Source: Tausonia pullulans
Taxonomy: Eukaryota > Basidiomycota > Tremellomycetes > Cystofilobasidiales > Mrakiaceae
Assembly (NCBI GenBank): GCA_951802195.1
Contig: OX637622.1
Coordinates: forward strand, 1,116,001 to 1,180,000
DNA: 64,000 bases
Direction: 5' to 3'
Position 1 is the stretch's first letter. The number at the start of each line of letters is the position of its first letter. The notes beneath the pieces were generated by a model that ran no database searches, had not been told where the DNA came from, and worked only from the letters and a program-made list of their open reading frames with translations. Below, in pieces: positions 23,366 through 35,409 of the stretch. A program made the translations under genes and the position numbers.

Positions 23366-24542
23366 TCAAGCCATATCCTCCTCATCATCGTCCGAAGCGG
23401 CGACACCCTCGACATCCTCCGCCTTATGCGGGCCAGGAACGAAGCCGCCGACCTCGGACCACATGCCGTGGAGCTTGACCTGGAAGGTGCTGGAGAGGGA
23501 GGAGGGGGGGGAAAGCGAGAGTGGGTCAACGACGGGTCACAAACGAGGAAGTACAGAGACGCGATGTGACGCCTGATAACATAGAACAGCGCAGACGAAG
23601 ACATCGCGTCATCTTCTCCTCTAAGTCTAGGACCGGGACGTACGCCATCTGCTCTCCGATGAGCTTAAGGAGCTGGGCCTGCTCGGCCGTGAGGGTCTTG
23701 CCCTTCTTGCAAATGACGTGCGGCGCCGTCAGGCTCGGGACACCCCTGACCATCGACGTCGCGAGCCCGAGCTTGCGAAGCTGAGGGTCCATCGAGTGCG
23801 GGAACGGCGAGAGTGGGTCGTTGTACATGAGGACCGGGCCGACGGGAAGCGTCACGTCCTTCGAGGCGATGTTGCCCGCGCGAGCAAAGTCGGGCTTCTG
23901 GAACGACTCGAACCACTCAATCGTCTCCTTCGGGGAGGTGTCGGTGAAGAAGAGACCTGTCGGGCCGGTGAGGTGCTAGTGAAGAGAAGATTGAGTCAGC
24001 TAATGCCGCGCCTTCTCGCCCTTCGAAGAATGAGATACCCACAGCCGAGACCTTGTAGAGGTCCGTCTTGTGTTCGTCCTCGCGAGTTGTTCCGAGCGCC
24101 TTGGCCATGACCTTGTTCCGACCAAAGAATATCCGGCCAGTGCTGGTAGAAGCAAGACGACAGCAAGGGGAAAATCAGCGATCTAGGTCCATGCGAGACG
24201 AGACAAGACGCGTATCAAGACGGACCCGTTCCAGGCCGAGCGAACGTCCTTAAGGTGGGTGTTACGCATGTCTCCGACGGAGAAGAGCCAGAGGTACTGC
24301 CATTTGTCGGAGTTCTCCTTGATCTATAGAGGGAGAAGAGCGGGAGAGGAGGAGAGAAGGGGGAGAAGGATAGAGGGCACATAGCACGGACCGTGATGTG
24401 AGCCGTCAGTTGAACTGCTGCACCTCTCGAGAGAACGCGTGGTGGAAGAACGTACAGCGTCAATGAGGGAGACCTTGTGCTCCTTAGTCTTCTTGTCGGT
24501 CTTGGTGAGGGAGACGACCTTCTCGCGCTTGGACTTGGGCAT
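23366..24542 (-). CDS. MRT4: Ribosome assembly factor MRT4 (uL10-like)
   Basis: Nucleolar paralogue of P0/uL10 that occupies the stalk base of pre-60S particles before P0 replaces it. Five exons join in frame: 24456-24542, 24226-24323, 24043-24142, 23644-23975 and 23366-23489, for 246 aa. Hallmarks are the N terminus MPKSKREKVVSLTKT, the WLFSVGDMRN and FFGRNKVMAKALG segments of the uL10 fold, LTGPTGLFFT, and GLATSMVRGVPSLTAPHVIC followed by EQAQLLKLIGEQMA. The acidic tail (DDDEED) replaces the P0 stalk-binding C terminus, as in the family. Donors are GTACGT, GTCCGT, GTGGGT and GTACGT. It is divergent from deoxyhypusine hydroxylase. Confidence 0.94.
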
Positions 24543-24942
24543 GTTGGAGGAGAGACTGGACGCGAAGCTGGTGGGTGGGAGGTTGAGAGGGAGGGGCTGG
24601 AGCGGAGCGCGACACTGCCATCAGCGACAATGGTTCCGGGCGAGCGACTAAGCATGTAGGCTACGTGGTCCTCAGGGCCAGTGCGGGACGAACGGGAGAG
24701 GCGAGTTGGGGGAATAGAGGCGGAGAAGTCGAGGGCGGATGAAGGTCGGAGGGTGTCGCGAATTTGGGCAGCGAGGGAAGACCCTGCCACTTTCGCCCTC
24801 TCCGCTGAAAGGCCCGGGCGATTCTCTCTCCAAACATCCACCCACCCCCGATCGTCGCCCTCTTCTCACTCTCTCCTTTCCTCCTTCCTTCTCCCACTCC
24901 TCACTCATGTAAGCCGGCTCGCCGAAAGATAGAACGGGAAAG
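24543..24942. promoter_or_regulatory. Shared divergent promoter of MRT4 and DOHH
   Basis: The two start codons are 400 bp apart and face outward. Both genes serve protein synthesis, so joint regulation is plausible. Pyrimidine-rich tracts lead into each ATG (CTCTCTCCTTTCCTCC near 24870 for the + gene). No clear TATA box is seen. Confidence 0.5.
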
Positions 24943-26404
24943 ATGGCCCAAGTCTTGACGCCCGCGCTCCTCCCCCTCAGTATGGACGTCACCCCCGCCT
25001 CCCTGGCCAAGCTCGAGGACTGCCTCCTCAACACCTCGGGCGAGCACCCGCTTCACAACCGCTTTCGGGCCCTTTTCACGCTCAAGGCGCTAGGAGCGAA
25101 GGCTATCCCTATCGTCGCCAAGGGTGCGTCCTGCTGGCTGGCTCGCCTTCTGCGCTCGTCAGAAGAGAGAGAGCGTCACGCTGGCAAGCTGGTCTTGGCT
25201 TGACTCCGCCGCACACGCCTATTGACAACGGTTTGATCAAACATGGGCAGGCTTTGCCGACCCCTCTCCTCTTCTCAAACACGAGCTCGCTTACGTCCTC
25301 GGCCAGCTCAAGAACACCGACGCTCTCCCGACCCTTGAGGGTGTCCTCGCCAACGTCAAGGAGGACCCGATGGTCCGCCACGAGGTCCGTACGCTGCCGG
25401 CCGTTTCACCGACATGTCGTAGCACAAGTGAACGTTATCTGATGGTGGTATGTTCTTACCAGGCTGCCGAGGCCATCGGCGCCATCTCGAACCCGGAGAG
25501 CGTCGAGTTCCTCCGCCGGTACCTCAAGGACGAGTTCGTTGAGGTTCGCGAGACATGCGAGATCGCGATTGAGAAGATCGAATGGGATAACTCGCCCGAG
25601 GGCATCGAAGAGGCTCGCAAGGTCAAGGAGGAGGGCTCGGTGTACGTGTTGACTTTTTTCTTCTCGCATGCCATCACTCACCCGTACAATCCACCCCTCG
25701 CAGCGCATACAACACTATCGACCCCGCTCCCGGACATTACTCTCCCCTTTCGGACCCGTCGCGCAAGACGGCCGAGTCTCGGATTCCCGAGCTCTCCAAG
25801 ACGTACCTCGACGCCTCGCTCCCGCTCTTCGTCCGGTACCGCGCCATGTTCTCCCTTCGCAACATCACTCCGCCGACGCAGGCGTCGGTCGAGGCCCTCG
25901 CCGCGGGCTTTTCGGACCAGTCGGCGCTCTTCCGACACGAGATCGCCTATATCTTTGGTCAGCTGAGCTCCAAGTACAGCGTCAAGAGCCTCGTTGAGCG
26001 GCTCAGTGACTCCAATGAGGTCGAGATGGTCCGCCACGAGGCGGCCGAGGCGCTCGGTGGTATCGCCAGCGAGGGAGAGGGTACGTACGATTGACTTTTC
26101 GTACACCTCCCTGGAGCTGAGCTGACTTGAGCCTCTCTATCAGATGACTCCGTTCTCCCCATCCTTCGCAAGTTCTCGCAGGACTACTCCCTCCCGGACG
26201 TTGTCCGCGAGTCGTGCGTTGTCGCCGTCGACATGTGGGAGGTGTGTTCGCTTTCTTCAAATCGTGGCTGGCTTTCCGCAGACTGAACTTCTTCTGCACT
26301 TGCAGTACGAGACCTCGAACCAGTTCCAGCCCGTGGAGGGCGTCGAGCGTGTCATTGGCGGTGGCACCGGTTTCGAGCGGAGCGCTGGCGTCGAGGCGGT
26401 TTGA
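24943..26404 (+). CDS. LIA1: Deoxyhypusine hydroxylase
   Basis: Diiron HEAT-repeat enzyme that hydroxylates deoxyhypusine to hypusine on eIF5A. Six exons: 24943-25123, 25251-25384, 25463-25641, 25704-26080, 26144-26241 and 26306-26404, giving 355 aa, close to the family's usual size. The four His-Glu iron-binding pairs sit in HELAYVLGQ, RHEAAEAIG, RHEIAYIFGQ and RHEAAEALGG, in two symmetric halves of HEAT repeats, as expected. The two halves are separated by the linker with EEARKVKEEGSV. Donors are GTGCGT, GTCCGT, GTACGT, GTACGT and GTGTGT. Nothing is missing, so it should be active. Confidence 0.96.
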
Positions 26405-27078
26405 AGGAGTGGGACCGTAGAAACCAAAATATTCGCTTCTTGCGTCATCGTATCTGGTAGGCAGAGGAGCAAACAACAGTCCATTCAGCTAGACCAAGTT
26501 CATGAAGGGCGGCTCGTTTCTATTCTTCCCTCTCTGCTCCGCATCCTCTTGTCTTTCTGCCTCTCTCCGTTCTTTCGCTTCTGCTTACATCTCCCGACTT
26601 TTCGGTCCGATGCCATGTTGTTTCACCTAGGAGACTGGTTCTCGTCGATGGTGTAAATGGGATTGGCGTTTCAGACCTTCGCGCATCAGATAACAGACTC
26701 GCTCGAGCCTCGCCGGAGTTTCAGGCTCACCTCCGTCCATCTAACCCTCGGCCGCCGTCTTCGCTTTGGCAACTGTGATACACATTGAGGCCACCAGAAG
26801 ACGCGCGAGGCGGGGGTCTCATCGCGAGGGGGCTCGAGTATGACGATGAGATAGTGATGGGGTGCATGGTCAGGACGAAGGAAACGAGTCGGAATGGGGT
26901 GACGCGTTTGGGTTAGATGAGAAGTGGCTTGATGATGATGAGTCGGACGAGATTGAGGTACGTTTGTATCTCTTCTTTCATCGCATTTGTTGTGGACTAT
27001 GAGGGCGAGTCTGCGAGGTATTAGGGTACTCAAGGAAGTATGACAAATGTCTTCGATCTGAAACAAAAGACAGCTCCG
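26405..27078. other. Convergent intergenic region
   Basis: Lies between the stop codons of DOHH (+) and the M64 peptidase (-), so it holds both 3' UTRs and terminators. A minus-strand open frame at 26686-27066 has no family resemblance. Confidence 0.35.
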
Positions 27079-29865
27079 TTACTTCAACTCCACCCCTTCC
27101 ATCCCTACAATCCACTCCCACCTTTCTCTCGTCCATCCCTCATCATCCCTCCTGACCTCATCCGTCCTGAGATTCACCTCGACCGCAAAAGTACCCAGCG
27201 CGTCCGCGCGATTGAGCACCACGCTCTCGACGCCGTCGAGTTGTGGGACATGAACATTGCGGTGGAACCATTTGATGGACCAGGTCTCTCCGGATGTCGG
27301 GAGAGAGGGAGGGATGCGGTGGTGGGCGAGAGGGAGAAGGGTGAGGTGGAAGATGACGCGCTCTGGAGAAAGGGGGAGGTGTCAGCTCGCAGGGATCGGA
27401 GACGAGGGCCAAAGAGACACGACTGACCTGACGAGACGCTCGCTTTGAGGTCATCGATGAGGCTGATCTTGGAGAGCTGCTTAAGCCATAGAGTTTCGAG
27501 ACAAGGCGAACAAAAACTTTGAATAGACACATCAAAGCGCTCGTCAGCTTGTCTAGTCCTGAGCACCAGAGGACTGAAGAGCGAACTCGCCCTGGAGTGG
27601 CGACCATCCGCATAAGGCAACCCTCGTTGGTGGGCCTGTAAGACGTCGTGTTGTACATGGAGTACGTCGGGAAGGCACCGATGTAGCCCGGCCTCGAGTG
27701 AAAGCTGATCATACATTCCGTCAGTGTTTTTAAGGTCGCCGTCGCCGTGAAAGACTCGTTCCTCACCGATCCGCCGTCCCGTACTCCGTGATCTCGACCG
27801 AGCAGATCTGTCGCACAATGTCCTCGGTTTCGAGAGGTGGGAGCCCCCCTTTTAGGACGAATTCAATCCGGTGCTCGCCGGCAGGAAGACCTCCGTTTCC
27901 GAGCGGGTTCTGGACTTCGATCCAGGCGCGGTCGAGGGAGCCTCGCCAAGCAGGTGGGAGGGTCCAATCGATGAGATGGCCGTCGAGAAAGACGCTCATC
28001 CTGAGGAAGAGAGACGGTCAGAGCGTCGAAGGAGAGAAAGGAGACTGTCATGCGCGTCAGACTGACTCATCGGATTCGCGCAGGCCGGCGGTGGAGAAGC
28101 GAAGCATCGTCCGGGGATACATATGACGGCCCTTAGTGGTGAAAGTTGTCGACCAATTTGTTGCCGTGAGATCTTGCTGCAAATACTGGTGATCAAATCC
28201 TGGACAATAGACCGTACAGACGAACCGGAGCACACACTCACCCATGGGTAAACCTGCAGAGGTGTGACAATGTCCTCAGAACGGATCTCCCCCAATGGCT
28301 CCGAGAGCCACGTTCCCCATTTGTCGCGCTTGTAGATGGATATCCTTGTCAGGGGCGGCAACGAGTGTGATCAGACTTGACAGTGTGTCTTACCACAGCC
28401 GTAAGATTATCCGCTGAATTCGCCCCAAAGTACGCATAGCCTCCCTCATATTCTTCCCCAACGTCGATGAGTGAATGCCCGATTTCGTGCCGTAGCACCA
28501 AGGCGCCGTTGAGCTTTGAAGCCGTTGTGATTCTGAGCACCATCCCTTTCACTTCAGCACACGCTCAGATCAGCAGTGGGCTATATCTATCAGACTGACG
28601 TGAACTCTCCGCCTAGGCCGCCGTAGTAAGGGAAGTTGCTGATAAGCGCCATCTGGTCGCACCCTCCGACGCCCTCTCCGAAATAGCCTTCTCGCACGGC
28701 GCGGCAGGCTGCGCGTGCACGAGATCGGTGGGCCGAATAGAGGCCTCGGAGTTCATGACCGTCGCGATAGAGACCGAACGGGGTACTGTGGCAGGAAGGG
28801 ATACAAAGGTGAACAATAAAGAGTGGGAGGGTTGAGCAGCACACCGGAAGACAAACTCTTTCGGGACACCGTTCGCTCCAACGCCGCTCTTGAAGGGTAG
28901 TACGACAATCAAGATTCAACAATATAAACGAGTAATATCCCAGCTACTGACCTCGTTTGAAGGCACAAAAACAGCCCAAAAGTTAAACAGCGGGGCGGTC
29001 GAACGAAGCGATACATCATCGGTCATGGCGTCCGCGAGCCTCCTAGCGTCAGCGAGGAACTTCTCGCGTTCATCGAGGGTGTCTTGAGCATCATCCGATT
29101 ATCAGACAGAGATGACAGTGAGGCAAGAGAGGGACACGCACACCCGTCGGCAAAGAAGGCGAGGTTGACCCTGTTGCTCGCCGGACCGGAGACCTTCAAG
29201 GGGGACAGCTCCATCCCGTTTGGGACCTCGTTCTTCTTTCTGCTGTCATTGATGCTCTCGAGGATGTCGAAGGTCGCCTGAACCTCAGGCTGGTCTCCTG
29301 CTTCGACCCCGATCTCGTCGACTATCTCGTCAAGAATTTGCCATGAAGCACACGCCTGAGACGGCAGCGATTGCCCGAAGGGTCGAGAGATGGCGTCTCC
29401 GTCGGCGAGTGGGTAGAGCTGGGTATGATCGGTTGCGTAGAGACTGATGAGGGAGGTCTCGGATGCCCGTCGTCGTTGCTGGAGGTGATAGATTGCGACC
29501 TGACCAGCAATCAAGTTTGCCGTCAGTACGCCATCTAGCAAGCACAATAGAGAGATAGCGCTCACTCTGTCCAGGTTGCTGCCCTTCAAAGCGAACTCCA
29601 GCCCAACTTTCGCAGGAAGCACCTCCTTCTCATCGACCACGACGACAGACCGGGCGCTAGCGCGACGTCGGAACGGCACACGCTTAGCCTCACCTTCATA
29701 GACGAGGAGACAATCTCTTGAAGGTCGATGCAGCTCATATGTGAGCTCGTGGTATGTGGCTGAAGAGGCTGTCGAGAGGGAGACGGCGGCGTCGGTGCCT
29801 GAGGACGCCAACGCGACGAGGAGCCAAGAGAGCACGAAGTGAATGAGCTGCCTGGTCATAGTCAT
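27079..29865 (-). CDS. Secreted M64-family (IgA peptidase-like) metallopeptidase
   Basis: Zinc metallopeptidase of the M64 family. The signature is RHEIGHSLIDVGEEYEGG (about 28445-28500 on the minus strand), an HExxH site followed by GEEY as in this family. Upstream segments include NLAFFADGC, the SGVGANGVPKEFVF stretch and YFGEGVGGCDQMALISNFPY; the C-terminal part reads GETWSIKWFHRNVHVPQLDG and ends VGMEGVELK. The N terminus is a good signal peptide: MTMTRQ, then the hydrophobic LIHFVLSWLLVALA and ASSGTDA (a second ATG follows two codons later, at 29859). Many short introns interrupt the gene; the exon edges were not all fixed. The protein is probably exported. Substrate unknown; these enzymes are better known in bacteria, but fungal members exist. 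Confidence 0.82.
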
Positions 29866-30145
29866 ATGAGTCAGGTGAGGGAGACCATTGATCAGAAGCT
29901 CTCGTCGCGGCTTACAGCATGGCTCTGTAAAGGGGATCGTCAGAAAGTGACGGTTGGAGGGGTGGAAGAAGTCTCGCGTGCTTCACTTCCAGGACGCGTC
30001 GGCCAACCCCGAAGCTAAAGACGAGGTACGCGAATGAACGAAAAGCTGGTATCTTTTTCACTTTCTAGGTTGAACCGAAAAATCAAAGCTCGAATGGGCA
30101 TTTACATTAACGAATGCATGCACGCACACCAAGGTTAAAGTCAAG

Positions 30146-33100
30146 TTAAGCAAAAGGGTCGAACTCGTCCGCGACGGCCTTCGTATTGGCCTCCGAAAAA
30201 GTTCCGTTCCCCCGACTCGAGCTGGTCGTGGTTGGCGTGAGTAGCGAGGCGGAGGAGTACCCTGGTGGGGCTCGGGCAGTGGGCTGGAGCGGCGGCTGCG
30301 ATGGCGACGGCAACTGCGACATGGGTGGCGCGAGCGGGGACCGAGGAGCGTTGAACGCCGAAGAAGTAAGACCCGGGGCAAGGAGCGGGGTGGGGATGTG
30401 GAGTTGTTGCTGCACTGGCTGTTGCTGCTGAGCCGAAGCAAAGGTAGAAGGCACAGATACGCCGTAGTTGGGGCCGGACGAGGAGGTGGCGAGAGCTGAC
30501 ATTGAGGTGGAGGGAGTTGAGAGCGAGGAGGTCGTTGGGTAGAGGGTCGGGAAGGACGCGGGCATCGATGGGGGCTGGACAGACGTCGGGGACAGAGGTT
30601 GGAAGGAGGAGAGAGGAGATGGCGGGGGAAGGGAGGGGAAGGCCGCAGCGTTGAAAGTCGAGGCAGGAACGGGGCGGGCGCCGAGGGAACCTCGACCCTG
30701 AGAGGTGGAAGTGTGCAGCATTGAGGTAGAGGTGGCTGCTGGAGTGTAAGGAGAAGGGGAGGAGGAAGTGGAAGCAAAAGAGGAGCGGGCGGAACTGGCG
30801 GGTGGGGCGGAGGTTGGTGTCTGTAGATTGGCGCAGATGAACTGGTCATCACTCTATCTCCACACGACAGTGGATGAATTAAGAACTAGCAACAGCACTT
30901 ACTGGTCCAATAGACTCCCACGGGTCGTCTCCCCACGGATCAGCGGAGATGGAGACTTGGCCGTCAGCACCGTCAGGTTTGGGTCGATTCGCGCCGTTGA
31001 CGAGGCTCTCGAAGTCGACCTCGCCGGTCGCTTGGAGGCCGTTGCTCGCCTGCGATGCGGCAAACTGAGCCGACTGGCTCTGAATGCGGTGATTCTCGCG
31101 AAGATGCTGTTCGATTTCCATCGTTAACGCAAGTCGTCACAAGCTGGCCAAGACAGACAGGAAATAGCGACCACGACGAACCTGAGAGTGCTCCTGCTCG
31201 ACCCGCGCACTGAGCGTCTTTATGGTCGCCATGAAGCGATTAAAGTGCTCGACAGTAAGGACTGCGGCGGCGAACAGATCGAACGCGTCAGCTAGAAATG
31301 GGCGCCCACCCACGTCAGTTGAATGTGGGACTCACGTGGTCCCATGGAGAAGGTCCAAAGCTGGGGAAGAACGAGCGTAGCAACCGCCTCGCGGTCAACC
31401 TTGGCCCCCATGGCCTCGTGGACAGCTGAGTGATCGGGGAGACATCAGCCCCAGTTCAAAGAACCAAATTCGTTTCCTCAGGTCTCACCAAGAGTCGCCA
31501 TCTATGGGGATGAACACGGGTCTGTCAGATGGAGCGAAGGACAGCTCTGGCAGAGATCACTGACCATGACGTCGGGCTCCTTCGTCTTGATCTTGGCAAG
31601 GAGAGGGACGAGCTTCTGCGTGAGCGAGGTCTGGACGAAAGAAGTTCGGTCAGCTGGAAGGTAAGAACAGGTCGTTGACTGGAGGGATTGCGCACCCGGT
31701 CGAGAACCTATGACGGAGCATGAAGACCATCAACATCCATTTCTTCGGGGAAAGAGGGTGATTCGTAAATGCAGGCTGACCTTGACCATCGACAGGAAGC
31801 ACGCAAGTGTCGATACCTTGACCGACAATACCCGAGTCTTGGTGAATAGGATCTGTGAAGAGCGATATGTGAGGATCACCGTTCCTTCATTGCCTTGACG
31901 CGAAAAGATGGCACACTAACAGCGACCCGAACAAAAAGCACGTCCTGGATACTGCCCACATCTAGCACATCGAGCAGCATCGGGACCGCCTTGAGCGCGC
32001 GCTCCTGGACCTCGGGGTGCTCAGAGTCAAGCGAGTTGTAGATCAGGGGCATGATATCTACGGGTGGAGGTGTCAGCACCGAGAGAGAAAACAGCGAAGG
32101 AGCGAACACTCACGCTCTCGGAAAATTGCCGGCGAGGTCTTCTCCATAAAGAGTGGAAGAGACTCGAGAAGGGCTGACGATACGAGCTGTCAGTCTAATT
32201 TGTGATTGTTATAGGACAGAGAGACCCACTGAGCATGTTCTGCGGAGGATCCGTGAGCGCAAAGAGAGGCTGAAGGGCGGGAAGGGTAGCCAAATTGAAC
32301 TCCTCTTTCGTCTGAGACTTGGCAATCTCAAAGACGTTCGGGAGGATGAAAGGCAGAAGCCAGGGATCCTTCATCTCTTCAAGGAGACTCGGGAGGATCT
32401 TGCGCTTGCGCAGCCGGTCGGAGAAATTTGGGAGGACGCGGAGAAGACCGCGGAGGAATGTCGCTTTCTCCTCCTTAGGCTTAGAGCTGAAGGTCGTCCG
32501 GTCGAGAAAAAGCAGCGTTGAGATGGCGAGGTTACTTTGAGAGAGAAGAGGAGCAACGTGTCAGAGAGAACTCGATCGACATGACAGATACCAGCAACTC
32601 ACGAGAAGAAAGCGTGCGAGGACAGCGTTAAGGAGGTGAGGCGGTTTGCTGGCGTTCTAGTGATGAGATGAGCGAGAAGATCTAAAAGGCATTACGCGCA
32701 GTTTGTCACCAGGCGTATCTCTTTAGGGTGAATATACCAGAGCGACAACTGCTCACCTCGGAGATCGTTGCCGAGCCTGCCCATAGCTGCCGAGCTACCG
32801 ATATCGCCTCTAGAGACGCGCTCGGCGTTCTGACGCAGTGTGGAGAGTGAGTTGTGGTTCTGGAAGGGCGGCCGGCCGCCCAGATGGACAGCGTAGATGA
32901 CACAGCCTAGGGCGTAGAGATCCGATGACGTCGTCACCTGCTCGTCAATTGCGTACTCGGGTGCCATAAAGTCCCATCTCCTCTGTGCAAGAAATCAGCA
33001 GTGCGCGTTCATGAACCCATGAGAAGGAGTCTGGCCACACTCACCTGAACACTCTCCGGCAGCCGGTTGTCGTGCTCCGGGAACGACCAGCGAGCGCCAC

Positions 33101-34032
33101 CCTCGGCGGTTGTGCTGGTCGTCAAGCTGAGTGCGCCGAGCTTCCAATCGCCCTTGGCGTTTATGAGAATTGACTCGGGCGAGATATTGTTGTGGATGAG
33201 CTTGGCCGACGAGTGTAAGAACGACAGGCCGGACGCGATCTGCAGGATGCCCTTCTGGATCTGGAGATAGGGATGGCTTGTGATTAGTCCCGCCTCGAAA
33301 ACTCTCGTAGTAATCTGGCTCCTCTACCTCGATCTCGTCAAGGTCGACACCCTCAAGCACACCGCCGGCGCGCGCCGACGACAAGGAGCCTGCGAGGGAC
33401 GACAGGATGGGCTCCGTCGCGAAAGTGATCTCGGACCGAGTTTCCTCCATGGGCTCGACCATTTCAAGGATCCCCGGGTGCCGAAGCCGCGACATGGCTG
33501 TAGCCTGGAGAGGGACAGATGCGGTCAGCCCTCTCGATTCAAACACGCCCGACACGTCTCGAAGCTCCGGGCACGGATCCCGCCGTGCAACTGGGAAGCG
33601 AGAGCTGGGCTAACCTCCTTGCGCAGGACCTCGAGGACGAGCTCCTTGGCCGGGCCCTTGAGGTGGTCGAGCTGCTTCTTGTCAAACATCCAGACCGAGA
33701 CGACCTGTCGAGGGAGAAGCGAGGGCCGGACCACGCGCGCGACAGGTCGAGACAATCAGTTCGAAGCAAGCGCGTGTCAGCTGTCGTCGCCATCGCCACT
33801 CTGAAGCGATACTTATCCGCACCTTCTGGGTTGTCTTGTTGGTCGCCTTCAGAATCCTCCAGAGCCCGACTGAGAAGGGGGGGACCTCAATCGCGGCGGG
33901 CGCCGTCGGACGGGCGGCCGCCGACGAGCCAAAGGAGGGCGAAGCAATGCTCGGGAACCCGGGCTGGCCCTGTATGTGGTAGTTGGCGTTCAAGGCTGAT
34001 CTAGCGAAAAGGGAAGTCGCTGCCGCAAACAT
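30146..34032 (-). CDS. SCY1-like pseudokinase (SCYL2 type)
   Basis: Kinase-like trafficking protein with an N-terminal pseudokinase domain, a HEAT-repeat middle and an unstructured tail. The kinase part reads VSVWMFDKKQLDHL, AMSRLRHPGILEMVEP, LIHNNISPESILIN in place of the HRDxKxxN loop, and WKLGALSL in place of DFG, so catalysis is not expected, as in SCYL2. RRWDFMAPEYAIDE and SDLYALGCVIYAVHLGG follow. The middle exons (about 31140-32700) encode short helical-repeat pieces such as EVQERALKAVPMLLDVLDVG. The tail is rich in Ser, Pro and Gln and ends ADEFDPFA; a DPF-like end is a plausible clathrin/AP-2 contact. The ATG at 34032 opens MFAAATSLFARSALNANYHI. More than ten introns. It lies back to back with the CHY gene, 188 bp away. 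Confidence 0.87.
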
Positions 34033-34220
34033 GGCGAATGAGCGAGCGAGACAGGTGATGGCCGTCGAGAGGGAGACGACGCAGGCGCAAGGGCGAGAGA
34101 ACATGGACATCGCGTGTCCCAGTGTGTGCCTTGCTTGCGGCTCTCTGGCAAGCCTCAAACCACCACCACCATCACCACTAGCTCTTGCCTCGCCGGCCAC
34201 TTCTCTTCCCCTTCTCTTTC

Positions 34221-35409
34221 ATGTGGTCAGCCCCCGTTGGTTTCTCGTGCGCATCACAACCTCGAGACTCACGCTCCTTTTCCACCAGCAAACACATTCT
34301 CAACGCCCAAGTCGCGGTCCGAGCCCCGTGCTGCTCCAAGTGGTTCGATGTGAGTCGGGTACCCTTCCCTTGGGTCGTGCGTTTCGGATTACGAAAGGCG
34401 CTTATTGCCTCGAAGAACGAGGGGAGGTGGAAGGGAATGAAGGAGGGAAGGCGAATAGAAGAGAGAGAGACCTCCACCCTCGCGGCGGACGACGACGCGT
34501 CCGACCAAGTCGCGTCGAGTCCTTCCAGCCTCCATCTGCTATCGTTGCTCTCGTGTCGCGGGCGCATTCTTGAGGATCAATGACTGATTTCTGACGACAT
34601 ACCTCTCTGAATCTCTCAGTGCCCGGAATGCCGTACGTCAACTGTTTTGTCCGATTCGACGTGCCTTCGTTTGACTTATTTCGTTGCACCCGTCCGTTGT
34701 TCCCGCTCTTCCCTCTCGACCAGACGCCGAACGGTCAGACCATCCTCTCGCTAGAACGATGGAGATGATCTTTCTGTGTAAGAAATGCAAGAAGGCGTTC
34801 CGCAAGGTGCGTCGTTTGGCCGTTCATTCACTATTGATGGGTCGCCGGTGTCTGACCTCGACCGTGCAATGACGCCAGGACATGACGTTGTACGAGGAGT
34901 CGGACGAGTTCTGCCCTCACTGTGAGTATCTAATTTATCTTGTTCCGAGGGCAGTAGTGATTTGACCGTCTTTGTCGACACTCTCGTCCCTCCCCACGCT
35001 CATATTCCGCTTTCCTCTCCGCCACACTAGGCGACAACCAATACGTACGTCTCCGTCGCTCTCCTACATCCAACTGCGCAAAAAAACATTGATACCTAAA
35101 TTCTCTGCTCTTCCAGGTCGTCGAAGCGAAGACACCGCAGGCCGTCCTTGGAGTCGAGGGCGACGACGCGCGGATGAACTCGAAGTGAGTCTCTCTTCCA
35201 CTCTCCTTCGCCACGCACCGCATCTCTGATTACGAGATCCCACCCGCCTCCCCAGGATGATCAAGGATGACCGCGTCAAGCATGAGGACCAGCGTGGCGC
35301 GTTTGCTCGCAACATTGACGTCTCGGACAAGGTCGACATTCGGCTTGCCCCGCCGAAGCCGGGGGGACCTCCTGTCCTCGACCACCCTGACGACGACTGG
35401 ACTATGTGA
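34221..35409 (+). CDS. CHY-type zinc finger protein, eight exons
   Basis: Small cytosolic or nuclear zf-CHY protein of unknown function, conserved in fungi. Exons: 34221-34225 (5 nt), 34289-34349, 34620-34632 (13 nt), 34724-34806, 34879-34921, 35031-35044 (14 nt), 35117-35184 and 35256-35409, giving 146 aa. It begins MCKHILNAQVAVRAPCCSKW and continues CPECHAE, IFLCKKCKKAFRK and EFCPHCDNQY. Predicted zinc ligands are Cys2, His4, Cys16, Cys17, Cys23, Cys26, His27 and the CxxC pairs 45/48 and 66/69. The C-terminal third (MIKDDRVKHEDQRGAF) is charged and conserved in the family, and ends PPVLDHPDDDWTM. The 5-nt first exon is required to place MC before KHILN; its donor is GTCAGC. Distinct from the mitochondrial Hot13 and from RCHY1 ubiquitin ligases, as there is no RING. 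Confidence 0.88.
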
